Assembly (NCBI RefSeq): GCF_002198665.1
Contig: NZ_MWLM01000064.1
Location: 177,832-241,831, forward strand
From: Novosphingobium sp. B 225
GTDB taxonomy: Bacteria > Pseudomonadota > Alphaproteobacteria > Sphingomonadales > Sphingomonadaceae
Length of the DNA stretch: 64,000 nt
Direction: 5' to 3'
In this document: in pieces, positions 50,890 to 58,552 of the stretch
How the letters are laid out: every line of letters begins with the position of its first letter
How positions within the stretch are numbered: position 1 is the stretch's first letter
The notes under the pieces: generated by a model
Database searches by the model: none
What the model saw: only the letters and a program-made list of their open reading frames with translations
What the model was told of the DNA's origin: nothing
Position numbers and translations under genes: made by a program

Positions 50890-51825
50890 ATCATCGCCAG
50901 CAAGACTTCAATCAACCGCCGCTGGCTGCCACTCAACGCGCTGCGTGCGTTCGAAGCGGTGGGCAAGCGGCTGAGCTTTACCGGCGGCGCGGCGGCACTG
51001 TCGGTTTCGCAAAGCGCGATGAGCCGCCATGTAGCGGGGCTGGAACAACTGCTGGGCAAGCAACTGTTCGAACGCGACGCGGGCAAGCTTTCGCTGACCC
51101 CCACGGGGGAGGAACTGCTGGGCGTGGTCGCCAAGTCGCTCGACCGGATCGAGGCGACGATCAAGGCGATCTGCGAAGACAGCATGCCCGGCCGCGCGGT
51201 GCGGCTGCATGTCCCGCCGTCGCTGCTGCAGCAGACCTTCATGCCGATCCTCGGCCAGTTCCACCGCGAACATCCCGAAATCCGGATCGACGTATCGAGT
51301 GCCCACGTGACCGGACTGCCGCAGGCCGACATCGACATGGCGATCGTTTATGACCGGCCCAATGTGGACGATATGGTGACTGACCTGCTGTGCATGGTCC
51401 GGGTCGCCCCGCTTTGTTCGCCGGCCACGGCCGAGGCCGCGCAGGGCAAGAGCCTGGGCGAGTTCCTGGCCGGGCAGGAATTGCTGCATCTCAAGCTTGA
51501 TAACCAGCCGCGCGAACTGCTGTGGGGTGCCTATCTCCATCAGCTGGGGATCGACTTGCGGCTGGACAGCGGGCTGGCCTTCGACACTTCGATCGCGGCC
51601 TGCAAGTATGCCACGGTCTCGGGCGGGGTGATCCTGGGCGATGTCGACATGTTCGCCCGCGAGCTTGCCGCCGGTGAACTGGTCATGCCGTTCGATGCGG
51701 TGATCGAGGATGGCTATGGCTACTACCTCAAACTCAACCCCGATGATCTGGCGGACCCGGCGATCGCGGTGTTCCGCAGCTGGCTGATCGGCTGCTACGC
51801 CGCCCAACGCGACAAGCCAGAGTAA
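50890..51825 (+). CDS. LysR-family regulator (GcvA-like) with non-canonical start
   Basis: LysR regulator of about 311 aa: DNA-binding domain 'LNALRAFEAVGKRLSF' and 'AALSVSQSAMSRHVAGLEQLLG', effector domain from about 110. The HTH needs sequence upstream of the first in-frame GTG (50959), but between the in-frame TGA at 50878 and that GTG there is no ATG, GTG or TTG; ATC at 50890 or 50893, behind GGGACAGGG, is the best candidate. An ATG at 50876 lies in the +1 frame, so a small frameshift is an alternative. Divergent from the PLP-sox unit, which it may control. Confidence 0.78.
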   Translation: MIASKTSINRRWLPLNALRAFEAVGKRLSFTGGAAALSVSQSAMSRHVAGLEQLLGKQLFERDAGKLSLTPTGEELLGVVAKSLDRIEATIKAICEDSMPGRAVRLHVPPSLLQQTFMPILGQFHREHPEIRIDVSSAHVTGLPQADIDMAIVYDRPNVDDMVTDLLCMVRVAPLCSPATAEAAQGKSLGEFLAGQELLHLKLDNQPRELLWGAYLHQLGIDLRLDSGLAFDTSIAACKYATVSGGVILGDVDMFARELAAGELVMPFDAVIEDGYGYYLKLNPDDLADPAIAVFRSWLIGCYAAQRDKPE

Positions 51826-51874
51826 CCGCGCTGCAGGATTGCGCCGGGGCGCGGTTCCTGCCAAGCGGCGGGGC

Positions 51875-52651
51875 ATGACCCAGCAAACCCGCGTCCTCCC
51901 GCTTGAAGGCATTCACAACTTCCGTGACTATGGCGGCTATGCTGCTGCCAATGGAGCCCGTGTGGTCAGCGGCGTGTTGTGGCGATCGGCCCAACACGGC
52001 GATGCGACCGATGCGGACCTGGACCGGATCCGCCCGCTTCACATCCGCACTGTGATCGACCTGCGCGGGATCAGCGAGCGTCAGGCCAAGCCGTGCCGCC
52101 GCTATCCCGGGTTTGCCGGTGAAGTGCTGTTTCACGAAGGCGAAACCGCCGGGCTGCATATGGAAGCGGCTTCTGGCGCGCCGACTGCCGAGGAGGCCCG
52201 CGCGGCGATGACGCGGCTCTACGCCGGGATTGCGTTCCGCCCCAATCTGGTGCCGATGCTGCAACGCTATTTCCGGGCGCTGGAACAGCGTGAGGGATCG
52301 AGCCTGGTCCACTGCGTCGCGGGCAAGGACCGCACCGGGTTCGCCGTGGCCTTGCTCCAGCACCTGCTGGGGGTCCACTGGGACGACGTGCTGGGAGACT
52401 ACGTGCTGACCAACCAGGCCGGCAATATCGAAGCCCGGATCGCTTCCGGTGCCGAGCAGATCCGGGGTCGCTACGGCCCGATCGACGATGCCACGGTCCG
52501 TGCGCTGATGGGGGTGGAGCCGGGCTATCTCGAAACCGCCTTTGCTGCGGTGAAGGCGGAGCACGGGACGGTCGAGGCCTATCTGGCCGAAGTGCTGGGG
52601 GTCGATTCGGCGCGGGTTGAGGTGCTGCGGGGCAAGTTCCTGACCGCCTGA
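51875..52651 (+). CDS. Tyrosine-protein phosphatase (DSP/PTP-like, Y phosphatase 3 family)
   Basis: Phosphatase of 258 aa with the P-loop HCVAGKDRTG (CX5R; catalytic Cys and Arg) and N-terminal 'EGIHNFRDYGGY', the signature of the bacterial PTP-like family that acts on phosphotyrosine or phosphoinositides. Start ATG at 51875, 49 nt after the LysR gene, so cotranscription is possible. Link to amine catabolism not evident. Confidence 0.88.
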   Translation: MTQQTRVLPLEGIHNFRDYGGYAAANGARVVSGVLWRSAQHGDATDADLDRIRPLHIRTVIDLRGISERQAKPCRRYPGFAGEVLFHEGETAGLHMEAASGAPTAEEARAAMTRLYAGIAFRPNLVPMLQRYFRALEQREGSSLVHCVAGKDRTGFAVALLQHLLGVHWDDVLGDYVLTNQAGNIEARIASGAEQIRGRYGPIDDATVRALMGVEPGYLETAFAAVKAEHGTVEAYLAEVLGVDSARVEVLRGKFLTA

Positions 52652-52823
52652 ATGCCCCCAGCAAAGGTCACAAGGTTGACACAGTTGACACTGTCCAGGG
52701 AAGGAAATGTGCGGAGCCCCGTCAGGACACGTGCCGCCAGCGGCCTTGATGGAAAAAACTCACAATTTCAAAGAGCTGTATCGCTCTTACCACATCGCCG
52801 CGATGTAGGAAAATCCAAACCGG

Positions 52824-53696
52824 TCAGAGGAACGCGCGGATCTCGGCCATGAACCGGTCGAACTGGTCATGGTGCAGCCAGTGCCCGGCATTTTCGAATT
52901 CGATCACTTGCGGATTGTTGTTGAAGGCGGCCAGCCGGCCATCGTTGGCCGGGCTCGATGCCCAGCTGTCGAGGCCATAGAGCAGCAGCATCGGACAGGT
53001 GATCGCGCCCCACAATTCCTCGGTATAGTCCTCGCGCACGTCGGCAAAGGGCCAGACGTTAAGATAGGGGTCGAACTTCCAGCTCCAGGTCCCGTCTTCG
53101 TTCCGGCTGGCACCGTGGATGGTCAGGTGGCGGGCCTGTTCGTCGGTGAGGAAGCTGTTTTCCTCTTTCATCCGGGCAAAGGCTGCTTCGATCGTGGGAT
53201 AGCGGCGCGGGGCGCGGCCAGATGCCTTGCGGCGGCCTTCGATCCAGTCGCGGAACCGGTTGGCATAGCCCGCCGCCTCGCGTTCGGCCCGGACCGCGGG
53301 GGAAGGGCCAAGCCCCTCAATATTCACAAACTTCCTGACCTTTTCCGGGTAAAGTCCGGTAAAGCGACTGGAAATGTTCCCGCCGAGCGAATGAGCGACA
53401 ATCGTTACCTGATCATAGCCGAGGGTGTGGACCAGCTGGGCAAAATCATAAACGAAAGCGTTCATGTCGTAATTGCCATCAGGCACCCAGGCGCTGTCCC
53501 CGTGTCCGCGCAGGTCCGGCGCGATCACGTGCCAGTCCCTGGCCAGTTCTTCGGCCACCCAGTCCCAGCTGCGGCAATGGTCGCGCCCGCCGTGCTGCAG
53601 GATCAGCGGCGGAGCATCGGGATTGCCCCAATCGACATAGTGCAGCCGCAGCCGCTGGGAGATAAAGCTGTTCGAGGTAGGGCCGTGCATCATCAT
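52824..53696 (-). CDS. Alpha/beta-hydrolase
   Basis: Hydrolase of 290 aa: oxyanion region 'LILQHGGRDHCRSWDWVAEELA', nucleophile Ser in VAHSLGG, acid probably Asp in GLDSWAS, and His in AGHWLHHD. Starts with three successive ATG codons. Related to epoxide hydrolase, lactonase and haloperoxidase types; substrate unknown. Convergent with the phosphatase gene; the 172-bp spacer holds TTGACAC twice (52676-52682, 52685-52691). Confidence 0.86.
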   Translation of the reverse strand: MMMHGPTSNSFISQRLRLHYVDWGNPDAPPLILQHGGRDHCRSWDWVAEELARDWHVIAPDLRGHGDSAWVPDGNYDMNAFVYDFAQLVHTLGYDQVTIVAHSLGGNISSRFTGLYPEKVRKFVNIEGLGPSPAVRAEREAAGYANRFRDWIEGRRKASGRAPRRYPTIEAAFARMKEENSFLTDEQARHLTIHGASRNEDGTWSWKFDPYLNVWPFADVREDYTEELWGAITCPMLLLYGLDSWASSPANDGRLAAFNNNPQVIEFENAGHWLHHDQFDRFMAEIRAFL

Positions 53697-53739
53697 GGAA
53701 AGTGCTTTGCTCGCCTCGTCCCGTCAGGTCAATCGGGGT

Positions 53740-54462
53740 TCAGAACTCAAGCTCCAGCGCCAGCCGGAATTGCCCTTTGGTATCCTGCCGCGTGGTGCCC
53801 AGCGCAAACAGATAGCCCGCCTCAAGCTGCAATTCGGGCCCCAGCCCTTCCACTTCGGTGCTGATCACCGGGCCGACCATGTGTCCTGCTGCGGGGAAGA
53901 CCCGGTCAAACGTGCCGAGATCGCCAAAGGCCTGAACGCCCACCCGCAAGTCACCGGCCACGGCCACATCGGCTTGTGCCGCATAAGACAGTTCGATCCT
54001 GGCCCCGCTGACCAGCTCCTTTTCGGCGATCAGGTTTAACCGCAGGTCGAACGGGCCGGGGCGGTGTTGCAGCAGCAGCTTGGTTTCCAATTTGTCCGGG
54101 CCGTCCAGTCCGATCGCATATTCACCGTACAGCGCCAGATCGATTCCGCCGACCCGCCCCAAGGTATAGATCGCCTCGATCCCAAGTTCTTCCGCCTTGC
54201 GCGGTCCGCCCGGCTCCCGTTCAAATTCACCCTGCAAGCCAACCCGCAAGCGCTTTGACAGGCCATAGCCCATTTCCAGCTTGAGCATGTCCTCGCCATC
54301 ATCAGGTCCGCCGGCGAGAGCATCATACCGGCTTTCCAGCTCAAATTCGCCGGGCGAAACAGTGGCGCCATAGATTTCGCCGCCCAGGCCGGGCGCCGCC
54401 CAGGCTGCAGTCGGCGCGAGCAAGGCAAGGGTCAGCAGTGCGGCCTTGATAGTCTGTTTCAC
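53740..54462 (-). CDS. Outer-membrane beta-barrel protein of unknown function
   Basis: Protein of 240 aa with a clear signal peptide (residues 1-22, cleavage near AAWA/A) and alternating barrel-like strands, ending in Phe (LALELEF), as outer-membrane proteins do. The start is GTG at 54462 with a strong GGAGGG 5 nt upstream; longer ATG-like starts upstream lack such a site. No specific family recognised. Stands alone, 43 bp from the hydrolase gene. Confidence 0.75.
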   Translation of the reverse strand: MKQTIKAALLTLALLAPTAAWAAPGLGGEIYGATVSPGEFELESRYDALAGGPDDGEDMLKLEMGYGLSKRLRVGLQGEFEREPGGPRKAEELGIEAIYTLGRVGGIDLALYGEYAIGLDGPDKLETKLLLQHRPGPFDLRLNLIAEKELVSGARIELSYAAQADVAVAGDLRVGVQAFGDLGTFDRVFPAAGHMVGPVISTEVEGLGPELQLEAGYLFALGTTRQDTKGQFRLALELEF

Positions 54463-54636
54463 TCTGCCCTCCGTTTCCTGTGCGCTAATGCGGACAAGTT
54501 GCTCTTGCAAGCGGGGTGTGCGGGGCACTTGTCAGGGGCAAAAGCGCTGGAAAATCGTCTGCGCGCTCTGGCCAATCGCGGCACGGAACCCTATCTGGCT
54601 GCGGCATATATCAGCCCAGTTCAAGGTAGCTCCACG

Positions 54637-55587
54637 ATGACCACCCACACCACCCGCATGCTGATCATCGGTTCCGGCCCGGCCGGGCTTTCCGCCGCGA
54701 TCTATGGCGCGCGCGCCGGATTGCAGCCGATCGTGGTGCAGGGTCTGCAACCGGGCGGACAACTGACCATCACTACCGATGTGGAGAACTATCCTGGCTT
54801 TCGCGATGTGATCCAGGGTCCGTGGCTGATGCAGGAAATGCAGGCCCAGGCCGAACACGTCGGCACGCGGATGCTGTGGGACACGATCACCGAAGTGGAT
54901 CTGTCCGGCCCGCCGTTCCGCGCGATCGGGGACAGCGGCGATGTCTATGAAGGCGAAACGCTGGTGATTGCCACCGGCGCGGCGGCCAAGTGGCTGGGTG
55001 TGCCGGGCGAACAGGAACTGTCGGGCAAGGGTGTTTCGGCTTGCGCGACATGCGACGGGTTCTTCTATCGCGGCAAGAAAGTCGTCGTGATCGGCGGGGG
55101 CAATACCGCCGTGGAAGAGGCGCTGTACCTCACCAACCATTCGCAGGACGTCACCCTGATCCACCGCCGTGACACATTGCGCAGCGAAAAGATCCTGCAG
55201 GACCGGCTGCTGGCGCATCCCAACATCAAGGTGCTGTGGAACAAGGCGGTCGATCACTTTGTTGGCGGGGATACGGGCCTGACCGGCGTGGCGCTGAAGG
55301 ACACGGTGACCGGGGAAAGCTCGGTCGAGCCGTGCGACGGCGCTTTCGTTGCGATCGGCCATGCGCCTTCGACCGAACTGTTCAAGGGTAAGCTGGAAGT
55401 CGATGCGGGCGGCTATCTGGTGGTCCAGCCCGGCACTCCCAAAACCGCGATCCCCGGCGTGTTCGCCTGCGGGGACGTGATGGATCACACCTATCGTCAG
55501 GCCGTGACGGCTGCCGGAACGGGCTGCATGGCCGCGCTGGATGCGGAACGGTTCGTGGCGGAACGCGAGTTTCTGGCGCGGGGGTAG
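54637..55587 (+). CDS. trxB: Thioredoxin reductase
   Basis: Low-molecular-weight thioredoxin reductase of 316 aa: FAD motif 'LIIGSGPAGLSAAIYGARAG', redox pair CATC (CATCDGFF) and NADPH motif 'VVIGGGNTAVEEALYL', then 'GVFACGDVMDHTYRQAVTAAGTGCMAA'. Cytoplasmic, reduces thioredoxin with NADPH. Start ATG at 54637 with AAGG upstream. Followed by the long inverted repeat at 55615. Confidence 0.93.
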   Translation: MTTHTTRMLIIGSGPAGLSAAIYGARAGLQPIVVQGLQPGGQLTITTDVENYPGFRDVIQGPWLMQEMQAQAEHVGTRMLWDTITEVDLSGPPFRAIGDSGDVYEGETLVIATGAAAKWLGVPGEQELSGKGVSACATCDGFFYRGKKVVVIGGGNTAVEEALYLTNHSQDVTLIHRRDTLRSEKILQDRLLAHPNIKVLWNKAVDHFVGGDTGLTGVALKDTVTGESSVEPCDGAFVAIGHAPSTELFKGKLEVDAGGYLVVQPGTPKTAIPGVFACGDVMDHTYRQAVTAAGTGCMAALDAERFVAEREFLARG

Positions 55588-55614
55588 GATATTTCCACCC
55601 CAATTCAGCCACCA

Positions 55615-55688
55615 TCCGTTCGTGTCGAGCGAAGTCGAGACACCTCGCTCAGGGTTGGCGTGTCTCGACTGCGCTCGACACGAACGGA
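55615..55688. repeat. Sphingomonad-type inverted repeat, copy 2 (bidirectional hairpin)
   Basis: Arms of 29 bp (55615-55643 and 55660-55688) pair at 28 of 29 positions around a 16-nt loop, with core GTGTCGAGCGAAGTCGAGAC. Same family as 46731-46793. It sits between the 3' ends of trxB (plus) and the hydrolase (minus), a good position for a bidirectional terminator or mRNA-stabilising stem. Confidence 0.85.
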
Positions 55689-55702
55689 CTGTGGTGATTG
55701 AG

Positions 55703-56524
55703 TTAGGACAGGCCCCGCAGCGCCGCCAGAAGCTGCCCTTGCAGCCAGATCCGCGCTTGCGGTTCAACAAACGAATGGCTTGCCTCCGGGCACTTGCGCA
55801 GCCTTGCGTCGTGCTTGTCCCAGTTGGCTAGAAAAGCCTGTGCGGTGCGGTCGTTTTCGGCCAGCAGGATCGTGGCCGGTCCCGGAAACGCCGCCAATCC
55901 CTCGGCCATCTGCTGTGCCAGCGAACTGGGCGGGGCATCGCTTTTGACCGCATCGACCAGCGATGAGGCCATTTTGCGGACTTCGACCTTGCCGGTCAGC
56001 AGCCGCCACACGGCGCGCGGATCGGTCAGCCGTTTGAGGTAGTGGCGGCGCAGCACCGATGGCGGCATCGGCGTGGGTTCCGGCTCGGCTTCGGCTTCTG
56101 GTGCTTGCTCGGGCTCGGGCTCGGGCTCGAACGTCCAGGGGTTGGCCAGCACCAGAGCGTCGAGTCCCGCGCCTTGCGCCAGCATCAGCGCGCTGGCCCC
56201 ATCGCAATTGCCGAAAGCGACGATGCGCTTCAACGTCGGCACATGCGCGCGGAAGGCTTGCAATGCGGCGGCGATATCGGGCGCGCTGGTGGTGAAAGTG
56301 CCGTTTTCGCCCGAACTGTCGCCCACCCCGCGCCGGTCGAACCGCAGCACGGGAAAGCCTGCTGCGGCAATCTTGGCCGCGATCTGGGTTTGGCTGTCCC
56401 ACGGACCGCTGCGTGTCTCATTCCCGCCGCTGACGATCAGCAGCCCGGTGGTCGCGGGCGCGGTGTCGAGCGAACCGACCAGCGTTTCGCCATCGCAGCC
56501 GAAAGTGAAATGGCGGCGGGTCAT
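55703..56524 (-). CDS. Exosortase-A system-associated hydrolase 1
   Basis: Alpha/beta hydrolase of 273 aa found in XrtA/PEP-CTERM loci. The nucleophile elbow reads FGNCDGAS, so a cysteine (C107) takes the usual serine place. A His near the C-terminus (EASHSF) completes the site. Residues 133-155 form a Pro-Glu/Ala-Glu insert encoded by a GCTCGG hexamer repeat (56107-56130) and an imperfect second stretch at about 56070-56105. Coupled by ATGA to hydrolase 2. Exact reaction unknown. Confidence 0.85.
   Translation of the reverse strand: MTRRHFTFGCDGETLVGSLDTAPATTGLLIVSGGNETRSGPWDSQTQIAAKIAAAGFPVLRFDRRGVGDSSGENGTFTTSAPDIAAALQAFRAHVPTLKRIVAFGNCDGASALMLAQGAGLDALVLANPWTFEPEPEPEQAPEAEAEPEPTPMPPSVLRRHYLKRLTDPRAVWRLLTGKVEVRKMASSLVDAVKSDAPPSSLAQQMAEGLAAFPGPATILLAENDRTAQAFLANWDKHDARLRKCPEASHSFVEPQARIWLQGQLLAALRGLS
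56107..56130. repeat. GCTCGG hexanucleotide microsatellite in a coding region
   Basis: Three perfect GCTCGG units followed by GCTCGA, within the XrtA hydrolase 1 gene, encoding the Glu-Pro insert. Repeat number could change by slipped-strand copying without breaking frame. Confidence 0.8.
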
Positions 56525-57201
56525 GCCTTGATCCCCATCGCAATTACAGCGGCCAGGGCGTCGGCCTGATCGGCATCGTCATCAGGCTCGGCACGCAGCC
56601 ACAGTGGGCTGCCACCCAGCATGTCCTGTTCGATCACCTGCACCCCCATGCGCGGGACGGGCAGGGCAGCCTGCAAGCCCGCTGTCATCGCGGCGGACAG
56701 GCGGTATCCGGCCAATTCGATCCCGCGTTCCTGCGCTTCGGTCAGCAGAGTATCGACGCTTTCCTCACGCCCGGCTTCGCGTGCGGCAAGAGTGCGGGCG
56801 CGAAGCAAGGTGCGCAGCTGGCTGGCGCCTTTGACCGGGCCATAGTGCCAGCCGGGCAGCCCCTCAGGCAGCAGCAACCCGCCACCGCGCACTGCCAGAA
56901 CGTGGGTTGCGCCAAAAGTGTTGGCCGCCGCCGACATCGCGCTGGCCCAATCCTCCAGTGCGATTGCGGACAGTTCCTGTTCGCTTTCGCCGGTGCCGGG
57001 CAGATCGGGCAGCATGCTGTCGATCCCGCTGGCATCAAGCCGGCGCATCACTTCCACGCACAGGCGGCGCAATTTGTGGCCTTCATCGAACAGGGCTGGG
57101 ATCACCAGCACCCGCCGTTCGCGCGCCACATCAAAGCTCAGCGCATATTCCTGCGCGAGGCCGCAATGGGGCAGGGCAAAGGGATAGCTGGCCGGCTTCA
57201 C
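56521..57201 (-). CDS. Exosortase-A system-associated hydrolase 2
   Basis: Protein of 226 aa of the second alpha/beta-hydrolase-like family of XrtA loci. The core 'DVARERRVLVIPALFDEGHKLRRLCVEVMRRL' and 'DLPGTGESEQ' are hydrolase-like, but the elbow reads LAVRGGGLL with no Ser or Cys nucleophile, so it may not be a classical hydrolase. Overlaps both neighbours by ATGA. Confidence 0.82.
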   Translation of the reverse strand: MKPASYPFALPHCGLAQEYALSFDVARERRVLVIPALFDEGHKLRRLCVEVMRRLDASGIDSMLPDLPGTGESEQELSAIALEDWASAMSAAANTFGATHVLAVRGGGLLLPEGLPGWHYGPVKGASQLRTLLRARTLAAREAGREESVDTLLTEAQERGIELAGYRLSAAMTAGLQAALPVPRMGVQVIEQDMLGGSPLWLRAEPDDDADQADALAAVIAMGIKA

Positions 57202-57461
57202 GCGTCCCCGCGCTTGCCTTCGGCAAAGGCGAGCAAGGCGCCGTAGGTTTCCAGCAGCTCACCATCCACCTCGTCATCTTCGATGATGATGTCCAGCCGG
57301 TCTTCCATTTCGGTCAACAGGCCGGCCACGGCCATCGAATCGAGTTCGGGCAGATGGCCGAACAGTCCGGTATCCAGTTCGAAATGATCCGCCTGCCCGG
57401 GCTTCAGGCCCAGAACTTCGGTAAGTATCTTGCGGAGTTGCTTGTCGGTCTTCGAACGCAT
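57198..57461 (-). CDS. XrtA-associated acyl carrier protein
   Basis: Acyl carrier protein of 87 aa with the phosphopantetheine serine S42 in PELDSMAV, acidic helices and a hydrophobic core. Start ATG at 57461 fits the family; longer frames upstream look noncoding. Lies between the FemAB-like gene (43-bp gap) and hydrolase 2 (ATGA). Probably carries an acyl or aminoacyl group made by the AMP-forming ligase of the locus. Confidence 0.86.
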   Translation of the reverse strand: MRSKTDKQLRKILTEVLGLKPGQADHFELDTGLFGHLPELDSMAVAGLLTEMEDRLDIIIEDDEVDGELLETYGALLAFAEGKRGDA

Positions 57462-57504
57462 TGTGAATTCCTGATCGCGCGGCGGCCGGGCCTTTGTGGG
57501 GCCT

Positions 57505-58518
57505 CTAGCCATGCGCGCGGCTCGGCACAAGGCGGCGCAGTGCCTTGCGGGCGATTGCGGGCCAGGTTCCGGGCCAGCGGGGGCGGAAGGCTTCGATCCG
57601 GTAGCGCGGACGAAGCTGCTCCATCCAGTCGCGCTTGTAGGGATCATTGCCAGTGCCGAAATCGACCAGATCGACGTGGTCGCGGTCGATTACCTGCTCG
57701 AACAGTGCGGCGGTGAGGGTGGTGCCGGGGGAAAGCGGCTTGCTGGCTTCGGTATGGGCCAGCTTGTGAATGAAAGCGGTGCCATGCTCAACCGTCCAGA
57801 ACTGCGCAGCGACCGGTTCGCCATCTGCGAGTGCCAGCCCCAGCCGCAAGCGCCCGGCCTTGCCTTCCTGCTCGGCAAAGCGGCGCAGGAACGCAGGACT
57901 GCCTTCCTCGCCTTTCCAGCTTTGCGCATAAATTGTTTCGTAGGCGGCCCAGCTATCGGGGTTGAACGCGGTTTCGATCCGGATCTCGACCTTGCTGGCC
58001 TTGCGTTTCAGGGTGGTGCGGACCTGACCGGGACGTCCGGCGAGGTATTCGGCATAAGTGCGGCCTTGAACCGGCAGGATGTGATTGACGTCGCATTGCT
58101 CGACGAAAGTCACCCATCCGGCCTGACGCAGCGCCTTGGCCAAAGCCGTGGTCTCACCGTTTTCGTCAGGCAACGGGGACAGCACCAGATGCGGGGTCTG
58201 GCCCGGAAGGTCGCTGGCCAGTTCAGCCAGCATTGCAGCCTGATCTGCGCCTGCGCTGAACAGCGGGCTGACGCGGAAATTGTACCAATTGGTCAGGCAA
58301 TGGACCTGACGCGCCTTGCGCAGCAGCGGCATGACGCCCCGCTCATTGCCGTGATGGATCACTGCGATCAGCGGGAACAGGTCGCAGATTGTGGTCAAGC
58401 CCTGCCACCATTCCAGCCGGTCAAACGGCGAGCGGGCACTGGGCGCGCTGAGCAGCGCGGCCAGTGGTGCATCGGCTTGCACTTCTTTAAGATCATCGTG
58501 ATAGGTGACGCTGATCAA
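57505..58518 (-). CDS. FemAB/GNAT-family protein of the XrtA locus
   Basis: Protein of 337 aa with a C-terminal GNAT/FemAB-type acyltransferase domain (about 160-310, 'VDFGTGNDPYKRDWME'), as in the FemAB-related family of exosortase loci. Possible aminoacyl or acyl transfer in polysaccharide assembly. The start must be TTG at 58518, because a TGA lies three codons upstream; a GGGGG ribosome-binding site precedes it. Divergent from the ligase gene, whose start is also TTG, only 34 bp away. Confidence 0.83.
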   Translation of the reverse strand: MISVTYHDDLKEVQADAPLAALLSAPSARSPFDRLEWWQGLTTICDLFPLIAVIHHGNERGVMPLLRKARQVHCLTNWYNFRVSPLFSAGADQAAMLAELASDLPGQTPHLVLSPLPDENGETTALAKALRQAGWVTFVEQCDVNHILPVQGRTYAEYLAGRPGQVRTTLKRKASKVEIRIETAFNPDSWAAYETIYAQSWKGEEGSPAFLRRFAEQEGKAGRLRLGLALADGEPVAAQFWTVEHGTAFIHKLAHTEASKPLSPGTTLTAALFEQVIDRDHVDLVDFGTGNDPYKRDWMEQLRPRYRIEAFRPRWPGTWPAIARKALRRLVPSRAHG

Positions 58519-58552
58519 CTGATTTCAACCCCCTTGCCGGAGCACCTGCCGC

